Assembly (NCBI RefSeq): GCF_900186535.1
Contig: NZ_FYDE01000004.1
Coordinates: 682,001-746,000, forward strand
DNA: 64,000 nt
From: Marasmitruncus massiliensis
GTDB taxonomy: Bacteria > Bacillota > Clostridia > Oscillospirales > Ruminococcaceae
Direction: 5' to 3'
Part shown: in pieces, positions 8,531-16,975 of the stretch
Numbering within the stretch: the stretch's first letter is position 1
Layout: each line of letters opens with the position of its first letter
Notes under the pieces: model-generated
What the model was told of the DNA's origin: nothing
What the model saw: only the letters and a program-made list of their open reading frames with translations
Database searches by the model: none
Program-made: the position numbers and the translations under genes

Positions 8531-9772
8531 TCAGTTTTTAGCCTGTGTGCCCGTTCTCCGGATAGCAAATTCAACATTGACTGTTATGTCCGCTTCCTTA
8601 AAACGGTTGTTCCAGTCATAGCTTTCCCAATCATTTATCGTTAAGAAATTTTTAACCGCATAATCTCCAAACAGTAGCGCATCCGTATTTAAGTCCTTGC
8701 ATTTATTAATGAGCTTCTCAATCCCATCTTTTACGATTTGTCGGAAGGCTTGCTCCAACAATTCCTTATGCTCCGGTTTTTCATAGTCGATGCCGCTTTG
8801 AACCGCAAGAAGGTCACCATCCAATAGAACATTCAGCCGTATAATAGGCTTTGATCCGTCACACGTAACTTTAATCTCAGGTTCTCTGGAACTTCTAATG
8901 TCTAAGGAAATTACCAATTCCGGTTTTTGGGGGTCTTGTATCGTGAAAAATCCCCGTTCAAATTCACCCCGTGCCAAAAGCAAATAACGGGTTTCATCGC
9001 CGTCCAACTCTCCCACCATCGTGTCTCTGACAAATAGAGCGGTTCCCCAAATTTCAATTTTATTATCCCCGGTACGAGGTATCCGGCCAGCCGAATATTC
9101 TCCTCCTGTTTTGAATTCCGTTCCCGAAGGCTCTCCATTTTCTATAAAACTTTTACCGTTATTCACCGCTGCAATGGCTGCGATCGGCTGATGATAGGTG
9201 GACTTTAACCCTTCGGAGAAATTTTCAAGCGTCACATGCGGGAAATACCCTGTCATGGCACCTTCCTTTATCAGAAGCTGAAAACTTTTGAACAGCAGGT
9301 TCCCGATAAACGGTTTATTCTCCTTCATTAAATCGTATGCCTTGCCTTTTACGACAAATACATGCGAGGTTTTTCGGATTTCTCTGAACCGATTGATCGG
9401 AGCAATATACTCGTTGATCAACCCGGATTCCGCCAATTCCTCCGAGAAAAGGATGATTTGGGCATGCATAAAATTCAGCTTTCGCGGCAGGGAGGTATTC
9501 AGCATATTGATACCCGCAAAAAAGGAAGGGGCGTCGATCGACACGCAGGTATATTCTTCCTGACTTTTTCCGCTTCCGCTGCCGGACTGTTCCGAACCGC
9601 CACTTTCCTTCATCGTGGGGAATTGAATTGTTAAACGCCATTGATCCGAAACGCCCTTATCAATCCCAATCGCCACAACATGGATTATATCGTCGAATTC
9701 ATTCGCGTCGTAACAGGATGTCAGGCTCATAGCCATTAATATTAAAATTAGTGTTATAACTGCTTTACGCAT
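8531..9772 (-). CDS. gerKC: Spore germination receptor lipoprotein, GerC family
   Basis: A 413-residue lipoprotein of the GerA-type nutrient receptor. The signal peptide MRKAVITLILILMAMSLTSC ends in a lipobox, with Cys20 as the lipidation site, placing it on the outer face of the spore inner membrane. The body has the GerC/GerAC features IIHVVAIGIDKG near the N-terminus and a C-terminal domain ending in DINVTVEFAIRRTG-like sequence (here DITVNVEFAIRRTG). The ATG at 9772 overlaps the gerKB stop by 8 bp, which implies translational coupling. A longer upstream frame exists but lacks a signal peptide at its start. The gerK name is by family and operon order only. Confidence 0.9.
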   Translation of the reverse strand: MRKAVITLILILMAMSLTSCYDANEFDDIIHVVAIGIDKGVSDQWRLTIQFPTMKESGGSEQSGSGSGKSQEEYTCVSIDAPSFFAGINMLNTSLPRKLNFMHAQIILFSEELAESGLINEYIAPINRFREIRKTSHVFVVKGKAYDLMKENKPFIGNLLFKSFQLLIKEGAMTGYFPHVTLENFSEGLKSTYHQPIAAIAAVNNGKSFIENGEPSGTEFKTGGEYSAGRIPRTGDNKIEIWGTALFVRDTMVGELDGDETRYLLLARGEFERGFFTIQDPQKPELVISLDIRSSREPEIKVTCDGSKPIIRLNVLLDGDLLAVQSGIDYEKPEHKELLEQAFRQIVKDGIEKLINKCKDLNTDALLFGDYAVKNFLTINDWESYDWNNRFKEADITVNVEFAIRRTGTQAKN

Positions 9773-10859
9773 GTGCCTTCGCTCCCTTTTTCCTGATAAA
9801 GGCCGTGGCGAGGGATACGAGCGGCAAAATAAAAACGAAAATCGCGCCGTAGTTTCTGAGCCATTGCACATAATCCAATACCGTTTCTATATCCTTGTGC
9901 ATAAGCACGGCAGCGTAAAGGAGAATACAGCCCGCGATGCAGATCGGCTTCTTATCCTGCATTCTGAAGATCCGGCAATAAATCCAAATAAAGGAATAAG
10001 TGACGATGGTGGAGGATATCAGCGTACTGGTTATCCAGACAAAGAGGAAAATCGGTTCGACTCTTTGCAGAAATCGTCCGTAGTCGATAAAGGTTGCCAT
10101 TTCATACATCGGCGCCGTAATATCCCGCTCCGTATAATACGGAAACGTCAATATATACGACAGCAGCGAAAGGCTGATCAAAACGGCGGACAGCAGGATG
10201 CCGATAACACCTTCTTTTTTGATATGCTTTAAACCCTGCAGCGACTGAGCGAAGACCGCCAGAAGGATGACTTCGCCGTAAACCGAGCTTCTGACAACAC
10301 CGTGGAGTAATGTCTTATCCAGGCCGTAGCCCAATATCGGATAAAGGTAATTCGGATTATAATTCTGGCTACTCAAAATCAATACGACCAAAAAGCCGGC
10401 AAGCATAAAATAGATCAGCAGTTTTGCAAACCGCGCGATACTTTCCAAACCCAGTATGCACAGCGTGAAGACACAGATGACATAGATTCCGGTGATCAGC
10501 CAATTCGGGCTTAAAGGGAAAACATAGACTTTGATGACCTCGTTGAATTCGGCAATTCTGGTAACCGCTTTGAACAGTAGGTAGATTGCCAGTATCCCGG
10601 AAAAAGCAAACCCCAGAACGCGCCCCAATGTTATATCAAATATCTCCATGATGTCCCTTCCGGGAAAGCGCTTTAATAACAGATAGATGAACATGAAGCC
10701 TGCAAGGGCTGTGACCGCGGAGATCAGCGTCATATACCAGCCGGTATTGCCAACCAAACCGACCAGCATGGAGGGACTGGCAAAAAACATCTTTGCGGAT
10801 ATGGCCAAGGTCACAAGCCATATGGCTTCCCGGACGCCGATTTTACCTTCCGTTATCAT
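9765..10859 (-). CDS. gerKB: Spore germination receptor permease, GerB family
   Basis: A 364-residue integral membrane protein with about ten transmembrane helices, of the APC-superfamily spore germination permease type (opening EGKIGVREAIWLVTLAISAK). It forms the ligand-binding membrane subunit of the receptor. The start was set at the ATG at 10859, preceded by AAGGAG, and overlaps the end of gerKA by 17 bp. It sits between GerA- and GerC-type genes in the usual A-B-C order. Confidence 0.92.
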   Translation of the reverse strand: MITEGKIGVREAIWLVTLAISAKMFFASPSMLVGLVGNTGWYMTLISAVTALAGFMFIYLLLKRFPGRDIMEIFDITLGRVLGFAFSGILAIYLLFKAVTRIAEFNEVIKVYVFPLSPNWLITGIYVICVFTLCILGLESIARFAKLLIYFMLAGFLVVLILSSQNYNPNYLYPILGYGLDKTLLHGVVRSSVYGEVILLAVFAQSLQGLKHIKKEGVIGILLSAVLISLSLLSYILTFPYYTERDITAPMYEMATFIDYGRFLQRVEPIFLFVWITSTLISSTIVTYSFIWIYCRIFRMQDKKPICIAGCILLYAAVLMHKDIETVLDYVQWLRNYGAIFVFILPLVSLATAFIRKKGAKAHA

Positions 10860-12597
10860 TATCGGTCTCCTTTTCGTCCCGCGCAACCCAGCCACGCACG
10901 ACTTTACCCATCCGTGTCCTGTCGGACGTGTTTATGAAATCCGGCCTCGTTTTCTGCATCCAGGGCGGCATTCTTACAATGGTGTCGTGGCCGGATGTTG
11001 TCTTGGGTGCAACGGGGCTAAAGTATGGTACCCCAAAGGACTTTAGGGAACAAGCGAGTCCGCCGAATATAAATATTCCGGCCGCTATCCCATAAAACCC
11101 TGCAATGGCTCCGCAGATAATAAAGATGAACCGTGAGATGCGCACGCCGAAAGCCAGAGAAAAATTAGGAATGGCGAAGCTCCCAAGTCCGGTGATCGAT
11201 ATAACGATGATCAGCACGGGGCTTACCAGGCCTGCAGTGACGGCGGCCTGCCCCAGAATGATCGCGCCGATTATACCGAGCGTCTGTCCGATGACCCCAG
11301 GTACCCGTATACCCGCCTCGCGGATCAGTTCAAACGAGATCTCCATCAAAAGGATTTCAATAATCGTGGGGAACGGCAGATGCTCTCTTGCTTTTGCAAG
11401 GGAGACCAGCAGTTCAGTGGGGATCATTTCGTGATGATATAGGGTTAGCGCGACATACATACCGGGTAAGAATAACGCGATACATGCGGCGATCATCCGC
11501 ACGATCCTTAAAAATGTGCCGTATTGCCAGCGAAGCGCGTAATCCTCGGAGGTATGAAACATATCAAAAAAGGTCACCGGGATCACGCTTGCATACGGCG
11601 TGCCGTCACAAATAATTGCAGCCTTGCCTTCCATAAGGAAGTAGGCCGTCCTGTCCGGCCTCTCCGTACTTAATATCTGGGGAAAAAGTGAAAAAGGATG
11701 GTCCTCGATCAATTGGTCGAGCGTCCCGTCTCCCTGAATTTGATCGACATCGATGCTGACGATCCTTCTTTTTAATTCCCGAACAACCTTCGGGTTCACA
11801 ATCCCTTTGATATACATGATCCCACAGATCGTATTGTCGGTTTTGCCGGTCGGCAGCAGTTCAGTCACGAGATCCTTATTGCGGATGATCTTGCGAACAA
11901 GGGTGATGTTTGTTCTCAGATTTTCGATAAAGGCTTCGTGCGGGCCTTTGATAATCGTTTCCGTCAGTGGATTGGATACGTTTCTCTTATCGAAGCCGCG
12001 ACTTTCGATCAGAATGCATTCCCCGGCATCCTCTACAAAAAGGGCGGTCAGACCGCTTAAGACCTGTTTGATAATTTGGCCGTATTCCGTCTGCCTTGTC
12101 ACCTGATTTACAGACAGCAGGTTGTTTACCAGGCAATCGATCAGATCCTTGCCTGAACCCGCAGTTTTGCTCGGATTCGGCGCCATAAGCTGCCGCAGGA
12201 TATAATCATTGATAGTCGTCTTATCGACCATGCCGTCTATATAAACGATAAAGGCGTCGCTTTTTTGCATGATCTTGAACTCACGGATCACGACATCCTG
12301 ATTGGTGGGGAAATTGAGCTCATTCTTTATGATTTCAAGGTTTGTGCTGAGCTTTTTTGTCACCTTTCCGTCACGGTTTTGACCCTGCTCCGGTTCTTGC
12401 TCGGGTTTTGCCTGCGTCCGTTTGAAAATCCCGGTTCTTGATTTAACTTTTGTCTTTATTTCCGTGATAGGCTGAGCAGCATCTTCATTTTCTTTCTGAT
12501 CCTTGTCTTCGGGTTCGTCCTCCAGTAGCTCGAACCGGTCATATTTCGGGGGCTCTTTATATAAAAGAAGATTCAAAACAGTTGACAACAAACTCAT
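10843..12597 (-). CDS. gerKA: Spore germination receptor subunit, GerA family
   Basis: A 584-residue GerA-family protein. A charged, low-complexity N-terminal region (about residues 20-85, rich in Glu, Lys and Gln) precedes the conserved N-domain, and the membrane domain (about residues 350-530) includes the typical PGMYVALTLYHHEMIPTELL segment. In spores it assembles with GerB and GerC at the inner membrane and forms the ion-conducting part of the receptor. It is the first gene of the operon. Its ribosome binding site is weak (AGGTCG about 9 nt before the ATG). It is unusual in lying inside a mobilizable element. Confidence 0.93.
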   Translation of the reverse strand: MSLLSTVLNLLLYKEPPKYDRFELLEDEPEDKDQKENEDAAQPITEIKTKVKSRTGIFKRTQAKPEQEPEQGQNRDGKVTKKLSTNLEIIKNELNFPTNQDVVIREFKIMQKSDAFIVYIDGMVDKTTINDYILRQLMAPNPSKTAGSGKDLIDCLVNNLLSVNQVTRQTEYGQIIKQVLSGLTALFVEDAGECILIESRGFDKRNVSNPLTETIIKGPHEAFIENLRTNITLVRKIIRNKDLVTELLPTGKTDNTICGIMYIKGIVNPKVVRELKRRIVSIDVDQIQGDGTLDQLIEDHPFSLFPQILSTERPDRTAYFLMEGKAAIICDGTPYASVIPVTFFDMFHTSEDYALRWQYGTFLRIVRMIAACIALFLPGMYVALTLYHHEMIPTELLVSLAKAREHLPFPTIIEILLMEISFELIREAGIRVPGVIGQTLGIIGAIILGQAAVTAGLVSPVLIIVISITGLGSFAIPNFSLAFGVRISRFIFIICGAIAGFYGIAAGIFIFGGLACSLKSFGVPYFSPVAPKTTSGHDTIVRMPPWMQKTRPDFINTSDRTRMGKVVRGWVARDEKETDNDNGR

Positions 12598-12631
12598 CTT
12601 TCCACGACCTTTGAATCATTTTACCTCTGAA

Positions 12632-12662
12632 TAATTTTCTCCTTAATAATCCGATTTATTCA
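12632..12662 (-). promoter_or_regulatory. Possible sigma-G promoter for the ger operon
   Basis: On the minus strand, TGAATA (12657-12662) matches the sigma-G -35 consensus exactly, followed after 18 bp by AAAATTA (12632-12638), a partial match to the CATACTA-type -10. Forespore expression is what a germination receptor needs, but the -10 is poor. Confidence 0.3.
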
Positions 12663-12785
12663 AATTCTGCCTGAGAATAGGTCACTTTTTGTTACCTCTC
12701 CTCTCAATTTAGAATCTGCTGAAAAACATGATAGCTTTCTTTCGGATTATGTGCTATCGTGTGTTGCTGAAGGGAGGCGGCACGC

Positions 12786-13100
12786 ATGGACAACATACTG
12801 AAAGTACAATACGACCATTTCTACCGAGCGCCGAAAAACATGCCGGAGGCAAGGCGGATTGAAGCAAACCATCGGCTGTTAATTCAAAGGCTCAGCAAAC
12901 GAAACCGCAAACTGGTATTGCAGATTATGGACGGCAAAGACCTTATCTGTTCGGATGTTTCTCTGGACATCTTTATTCGAGGTTTCCGGCTAGCGTGGCA
13001 GATATCAAATCAAATACAAAATTTTGACGGACGTTCGGATTGCAGCCAAAGAGCTGAACCGGACGCCCGTTTTGTATTTTCAAAGGAGGTTTCCAAATGA
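12786..13100 (+). CDS. Small element-borne protein, probably DUF6809-like
   Basis: A 104-residue mainly helical basic protein, start supported by GGGAGGCGG. It resembles small proteins of unknown function common on mobile elements of Clostridia (DUF6809 type), with a conserved-looking block around NHRLLIQRLSKRNRKLVLQI. It overlaps the next gene by 4 bp and so is co-transcribed with it. The family name is from memory and should be treated as tentative; no function is assigned. Confidence 0.6.
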   Translation: MDNILKVQYDHFYRAPKNMPEARRIEANHRLLIQRLSKRNRKLVLQIMDGKDLICSDVSLDIFIRGFRLAWQISNQIQNFDGRSDCSQRAEPDARFVFSKEVSK

Positions 13101-13828
13101 AAAAGCGAATTATCACTGTAATTGCTATTATCGCCTGTGCCGCGCTGTGTGCCGCTGTGTGGCTGCGAAGCGCCGAGGGCGGGGATTTACCCGCCGAGCC
13201 GGTAAAAACCGCCGTAATCGCCGAAATTGAGGCTCGCTCAGAGGAAAAAGCGGAATTTTTTATCTCTGCCGATGCTCCTGCTCCTGAAGCGGAGGCTGTA
13301 GCAGAAAGTGAGCCAGTAGAAACTGAGATATCGGCAGAAAAAGAAACACAGAAACCAGCGCCAACGCAGACGGCACAATCGGTTAAGCCGAACACATCAT
13401 CAACCGGGCCGCACATGAGAGATGTTCGTATCGTTAACGGTGAGAAGCAAATCTACATCCTCGGTTTCGGCTGGATTAAAGACGAAGGCGGCGGGAGTGT
13501 CGGCACAATGGTCGGAAATCCCGGCGACGAGCTCACCGGCAACAAGGTCAGTATCATGGGAGGCTGTACGACTGTTGACGATAAAGGCGACATCAATAAG
13601 CAGGTCGGCATAATGGGCGGTGGCTCCGTCGCCGAGGACATGTACGAGAACGGACATAAGATAGGGATTATGGGCGGAGAAGAATGTCCATCGGGTGAAC
13701 TAACCTCTCCACCTTCAGAGCAGCCGGAGCCGACAGGCGACGTCATATACATCGAGTTGCAACCAGTACCCACAAAGGACAGCCCCCTGCCGCCGTATAA
13801 ACCAAACGGAGAGCCGACAAACCCGTAA
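13097..13828 (+). CDS. Secreted or anchored protein with GIMGG repeats
   Basis: A 243-residue protein with an N-terminal membrane helix or signal (residues 4-24), then an acidic, Ala/Glu/Pro-rich linker (about 28-95), a compact region with aromatic residues (YILGFGWIKDEGGGS), three spaced repeats of the form VSIMGGC, VGIMGGG and IGIMGGE, and a Pro-rich tail. It resembles exported proteins of unknown function found on clostridial elements (possibly DUF6550). It overlaps the upstream small gene, and a terminator follows. Confidence 0.65.
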   Translation: MKKRIITVIAIIACAALCAAVWLRSAEGGDLPAEPVKTAVIAEIEARSEEKAEFFISADAPAPEAEAVAESEPVETEISAEKETQKPAPTQTAQSVKPNTSSTGPHMRDVRIVNGEKQIYILGFGWIKDEGGGSVGTMVGNPGDELTGNKVSIMGGCTTVDDKGDINKQVGIMGGGSVAEDMYENGHKIGIMGGEECPSGELTSPPSEQPEPTGDVIYIELQPVPTKDSPLPPYKPNGEPTNP

Positions 13829-13839
13829 CAGAATACATA

Positions 13840-13887
13840 AAGGAGTGCATTCAGACTATATTCACTGGTTGGATGCATTCCTTTTTC
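13840..13887 (+). terminator. Terminator after the GIMGG-repeat gene
   Basis: Eleven-bp stem AAGGAGTGCAT / ATGCATTCCTT (one G-T pair) with a 22-nt loop, followed by a T-rich run. Confidence 0.7.
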
Positions 13888-14066
13888 TGTTCGTCTCAGC
13901 GTTGCTCTGAAGCTGTCAGCTACATCATAAACTGTACGCCTTCGACGGATTTGGTACGCTGTGGGCGAACTACTATGCCTTTTAGAATTACTATACCTCT
14001 GCCCTTTGCGCCGCTTGCGTTTTCATGATATAATTTTACAAAATTGTCGAAAACGAGGTGACTGAA

Positions 14067-14903
14067 GTGAAAAAGAAGAAAAAGACTTTGCTTGACCTTA
14101 ACCGCGTCCCGACGCTCGATGAGCTCCGCGCGTACTTTAAGGAAAACGACTTCTCCGCGGCAACATACATAGATATCGACTATGACAAGATGGATGCCGA
14201 GAGTGTGGAAGCGCTCGAATACATAAAAGGCCTGGTGGAAGAAAAATGGGAGCCGCTGTCGCGTGAGATGGGCTTGAAATCCGATTCGTCATATTATGGC
14301 AAGGAAAATCCTCTAATCGCCATGCGCGACAACATGGAAAACCTCGTCGCAGGCGGCGTGATGAAACTCCTTAATGAAAAGCCTGAAATGGTCGCGGAGA
14401 TATTGGATCACTTCAGTCAAGACCCTGACGTGGAAAAGCACGCCGACGCTTTTTTGAATAACGCAGTTAAAACCATGATGGAAGTCATGAACTATGAAGA
14501 GCTCGCGCAGGTCGTTCAGAACAACGCCGCATACGAGGACTTTAATCACGATAAATTCAACAATTACCGCTCTAAGGATTTTGACCGCAAGTGGAATCAT
14601 ACCCGTTCTAAAGTAGAAACCGTCTCGCTCAATGAAATGGAGTCTGCGGTTAACGACGAGGGTGAAAGCGCACCCGCGCAGGTTGCGGACAGCTCTGTGA
14701 GTGTTGAGGATGAAGTTATTTCACAGTTGACCGGCCAAACCTTTTGGGACAACATCTCCGAGGATGACCGGATGCTGCTCCGAATAAGGATGAGCGGCAA
14801 AACCCAGCAGGAGATTGCCGACGCGCTCGGTTACAAAACTCACAGCGCCGTCACAAAGCGGCTGCAAAAGCTGAAAGAGATATTTGAAAATAGCGATCAA
14901 TAA
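14067..14903 (+). CDS. Sigma-factor-like DNA-binding protein of the element
   Basis: A 278-residue acidic protein whose last 45 residues form a helix-turn-helix resembling sigma-70 region 4 (KTQQEIADALGYKTHSAVTK). The rest is helical and unrecognised. The start is taken as the GTG at 14067, 6 nt after GAGGTG; a GTG at 14058 is possible. It may regulate element genes. A terminator-like hairpin follows at 14910, with a group II intron inserted just beyond it. Confidence 0.7.
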   Translation: MKKKKKTLLDLNRVPTLDELRAYFKENDFSAATYIDIDYDKMDAESVEALEYIKGLVEEKWEPLSREMGLKSDSSYYGKENPLIAMRDNMENLVAGGVMKLLNEKPEMVAEILDHFSQDPDVEKHADAFLNNAVKTMMEVMNYEELAQVVQNNAAYEDFNHDKFNNYRSKDFDRKWNHTRSKVETVSLNEMESAVNDEGESAPAQVADSSVSVEDEVISQLTGQTFWDNISEDDRMLLRIRMSGKTQQEIADALGYKTHSAVTKRLQKLKEIFENSDQ

Positions 14904-14909
14904 ATCATG

Positions 14910-14943
14910 TGCATGTCGATGTGTTCGGCAGGCATATTTTTTT
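14910..14943 (+). terminator. Terminator-like hairpin used as the intron insertion site
   Basis: Stem TGC-A-TGTCG / CGGCA-G-GCA with a 7-nt loop (14910-14934) followed by a nine-base T-rich run, directly after the sigma-like gene. The group II intron begins two bases later, as expected for class C introns, which insert downstream of terminator hairpins. Confidence 0.6.
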
Positions 14944-14944
14944 G

Positions 14945-16837
14945 GTGTGCCCGATGGGCACACGTTCTAATGGGTGAAAGTCCCAATCCGCCCGGCAGTG
15001 GGAAGGATACAGGCGAAGCCAGGGGTGTCCATCGTGAGATGGAATCTGAAGAAAGGATTAGCCAAAACCCTGGCTTGTTACATCAGAGGCTGAGCACAAG
15101 GACAAGGTTGCCAAACAAATCAAAGTCCAATAACTGCACGGAATTGTGTACAGTATTTATGGAATGAGTATAAGAGGGAAAGAACGTGTGAGTACTCGGG
15201 GATGTCTCGTGGACGTGGTTAAAAGCAATATAAAATTAGCAACTGCGGTTGAAACAAGATTTATCACGAGAAGTCAGCAGAGGTCATATTACCAGAACGG
15301 CTTAAGACGTACTGGGAAGGACTGAACTTTAGGAGATGTGAGTAAATGAATGTAACCGAAGATGGATATAAGGACAGACAACTTCAAAAAGAGGGCTATC
15401 TGCAAAAGGTATCTGCGGAACAGAAAGAGTATGCAGAAGCGTCCGCCCATACAAGGATTGCTGAAAACAACCGCATCAACACAAACTTTCAGACGGACAA
15501 CCTTCTGGAGAGGATTTTACATAGAGATAATCTCAACATGGCATACAGTAAAGTAAAATCCAACAAAGGGGCAGGCGGAATAGACGAGATGAGTGTGGAT
15601 GAACTTCTGCCGTATCTGAGAAATAACCAAAAGCAACTAATACAGAAATTGAAGGAAGGGAAATACAAACCCAACCCAGTCCGCAGGGTAGAAATACCAA
15701 AAGAAACAAAAGGTAAGTACCGGAAATTGGGGATACCAACCGTAGTTGACCGAGTTATCCAACAGGCAATTACGCAGGTATTGACACCAATATTCGAGGA
15801 AGAATTCTTGAGAAACAGTTTTGGATTCCGACCAGGCAGAGGAGCGCATGACGCATTAAAACAATGCCAAGAAAATGTAAATGATGGGTATGTATACGTG
15901 GTAGATATGGATCTGGAGAAGTTTTTGATACGGTCTGCCAAAGCAAGCTCATAGAGGTTCTATCACGAACCATCCAAGATGGGAGAGTCATATCTCTTAT
16001 CAATAAATACCTTAATGCTGGAGTTATCAGTAGAGGTATATTTGAGAAGACGGAAGTCGGTGTGCCCCAAGGAGGGCCGTTAAGTCCGTTGTTGAGTAAC
16101 ATTATGCTGAATGAGTTGGATAAGGAACTTACGGACAGAGGTCACAGATTCGTCCGCTATGCGGACGACTGTATGATTTTCTGCAAAAGCAAGAGAAGTG
16201 CAAACAGAACCTTAAACAACATAGTGCCCTATATCGAAGGTAAACTTTTTCTACGAGTAAACCCAGAGAAAACCAAGGTAGCACATATAAGCAAGGTAAA
16301 ATATCTCGGACACGGATTTTACAGGCACAAAGGGAAATGTAGATTAAGAGTCCACTCAAAGTCAGCAGAGAAGATGAAAAATAAAATCAAAGAACTGACA
16401 AACAAAAACAATGGATGGGGAAATGAGTATCGGGCAAATAGGCTCAGACAATTTGTCAGGGGATGGGTGAACTATTTCAAAATGGCAGATATGAAGAACC
16501 TATTGCTCGAAGTAGATGAATGGGTGCGCCGGAAGGTGAGGGCGGTTTACTGGAAACAATGGAAGAAGGTAAAAACCCGCTACAAGATGCTGAGAAAGTA
16601 TAATATACCAGAATGTAAAGTGCATGAAATAGCAAACTGCCGCAAAGGCTCCTGGCGAGCATCTATTATGCTAAACAGTGTACTCACCAATAAAGAAATA
16701 GTCAATCTTGGCTACATAACCATGACTGACTATTATCTGAAAGTAAGTGTAAACTAGAGAACCGCCGTATACCGAACGGTACGTACGCGCGGTGTGGGAG
16801 GTCGGCTAACCAATTAATGGTTAGCCTCCTACCCGAT
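14945..16837 (+). mobile_element. Group II intron, probably class C
   Basis: About 1.9 kb. The 5' end GTGTGCCCGATGGGCACAC is a typical group II start followed by the GGGTGAAAGTCCC stretch of domain I. The reverse transcriptase gene lies in domain IV. At the 3' end a domain V-like hairpin (about 16758-16796) and a domain VI hairpin (about 16800-16835, GGCTAACC / GGTTAGCC) precede the end at ACCCGAT. Insertion after a terminator and an RT without an HNH endonuclease domain point to class C. Exact borders are uncertain by a few bases. Confidence 0.85.
15346..16757 (+). pseudogene. ltrA: Group II intron reverse transcriptase/maturase, frameshifted
   Basis: Two open frames together encode an about 470-residue intron protein. 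The first (15346-15954) covers the N-terminus and early RT blocks (RKLGIPTVVDRVIQQAI, FGFRPGRGAHDAL) and breaks at DMDLEKF. The second carries VPQGGPLSPLLSNI, the active-site YADD and the maturase domain (RGWVNYFKMAD). The break is at the T run near 15919-15923: adding one T restores DMDLEKFFDTVCQSKLIEVL, so a single base is missing. Either the gene is inactive or the base is a sequencing error in a homopolymer. The start has AGGAGA 9 nt upstream. Confidence 0.88.
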
Positions 16838-16901
16838 AAAGTTCAGGAACAATTTATTTTCCTTATGTCGTAAGCAGGTAAGGGAAACACTATACACGTT
16901 G

Positions 16902-16929
16902 AGCATCCGTTGAAAAACGGGTGCTTTTT
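16902..16929 (+). terminator. Hairpin terminator upstream of the ATPase gene
   Basis: Ten-bp stem AGCATCCGTT / AACGGGTGCT (one G-T pair) capped by a GAAA tetraloop and followed by TTTT. It separates the intron region from the mobilisation genes and may be a terminator or a leader attenuator 47 bp before the next start. Confidence 0.7.
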
Positions 16930-16975
16930 CTGTTGCGGTTTTTCTTGAAACCAATACGAACGGGAGGAAAGCAAA

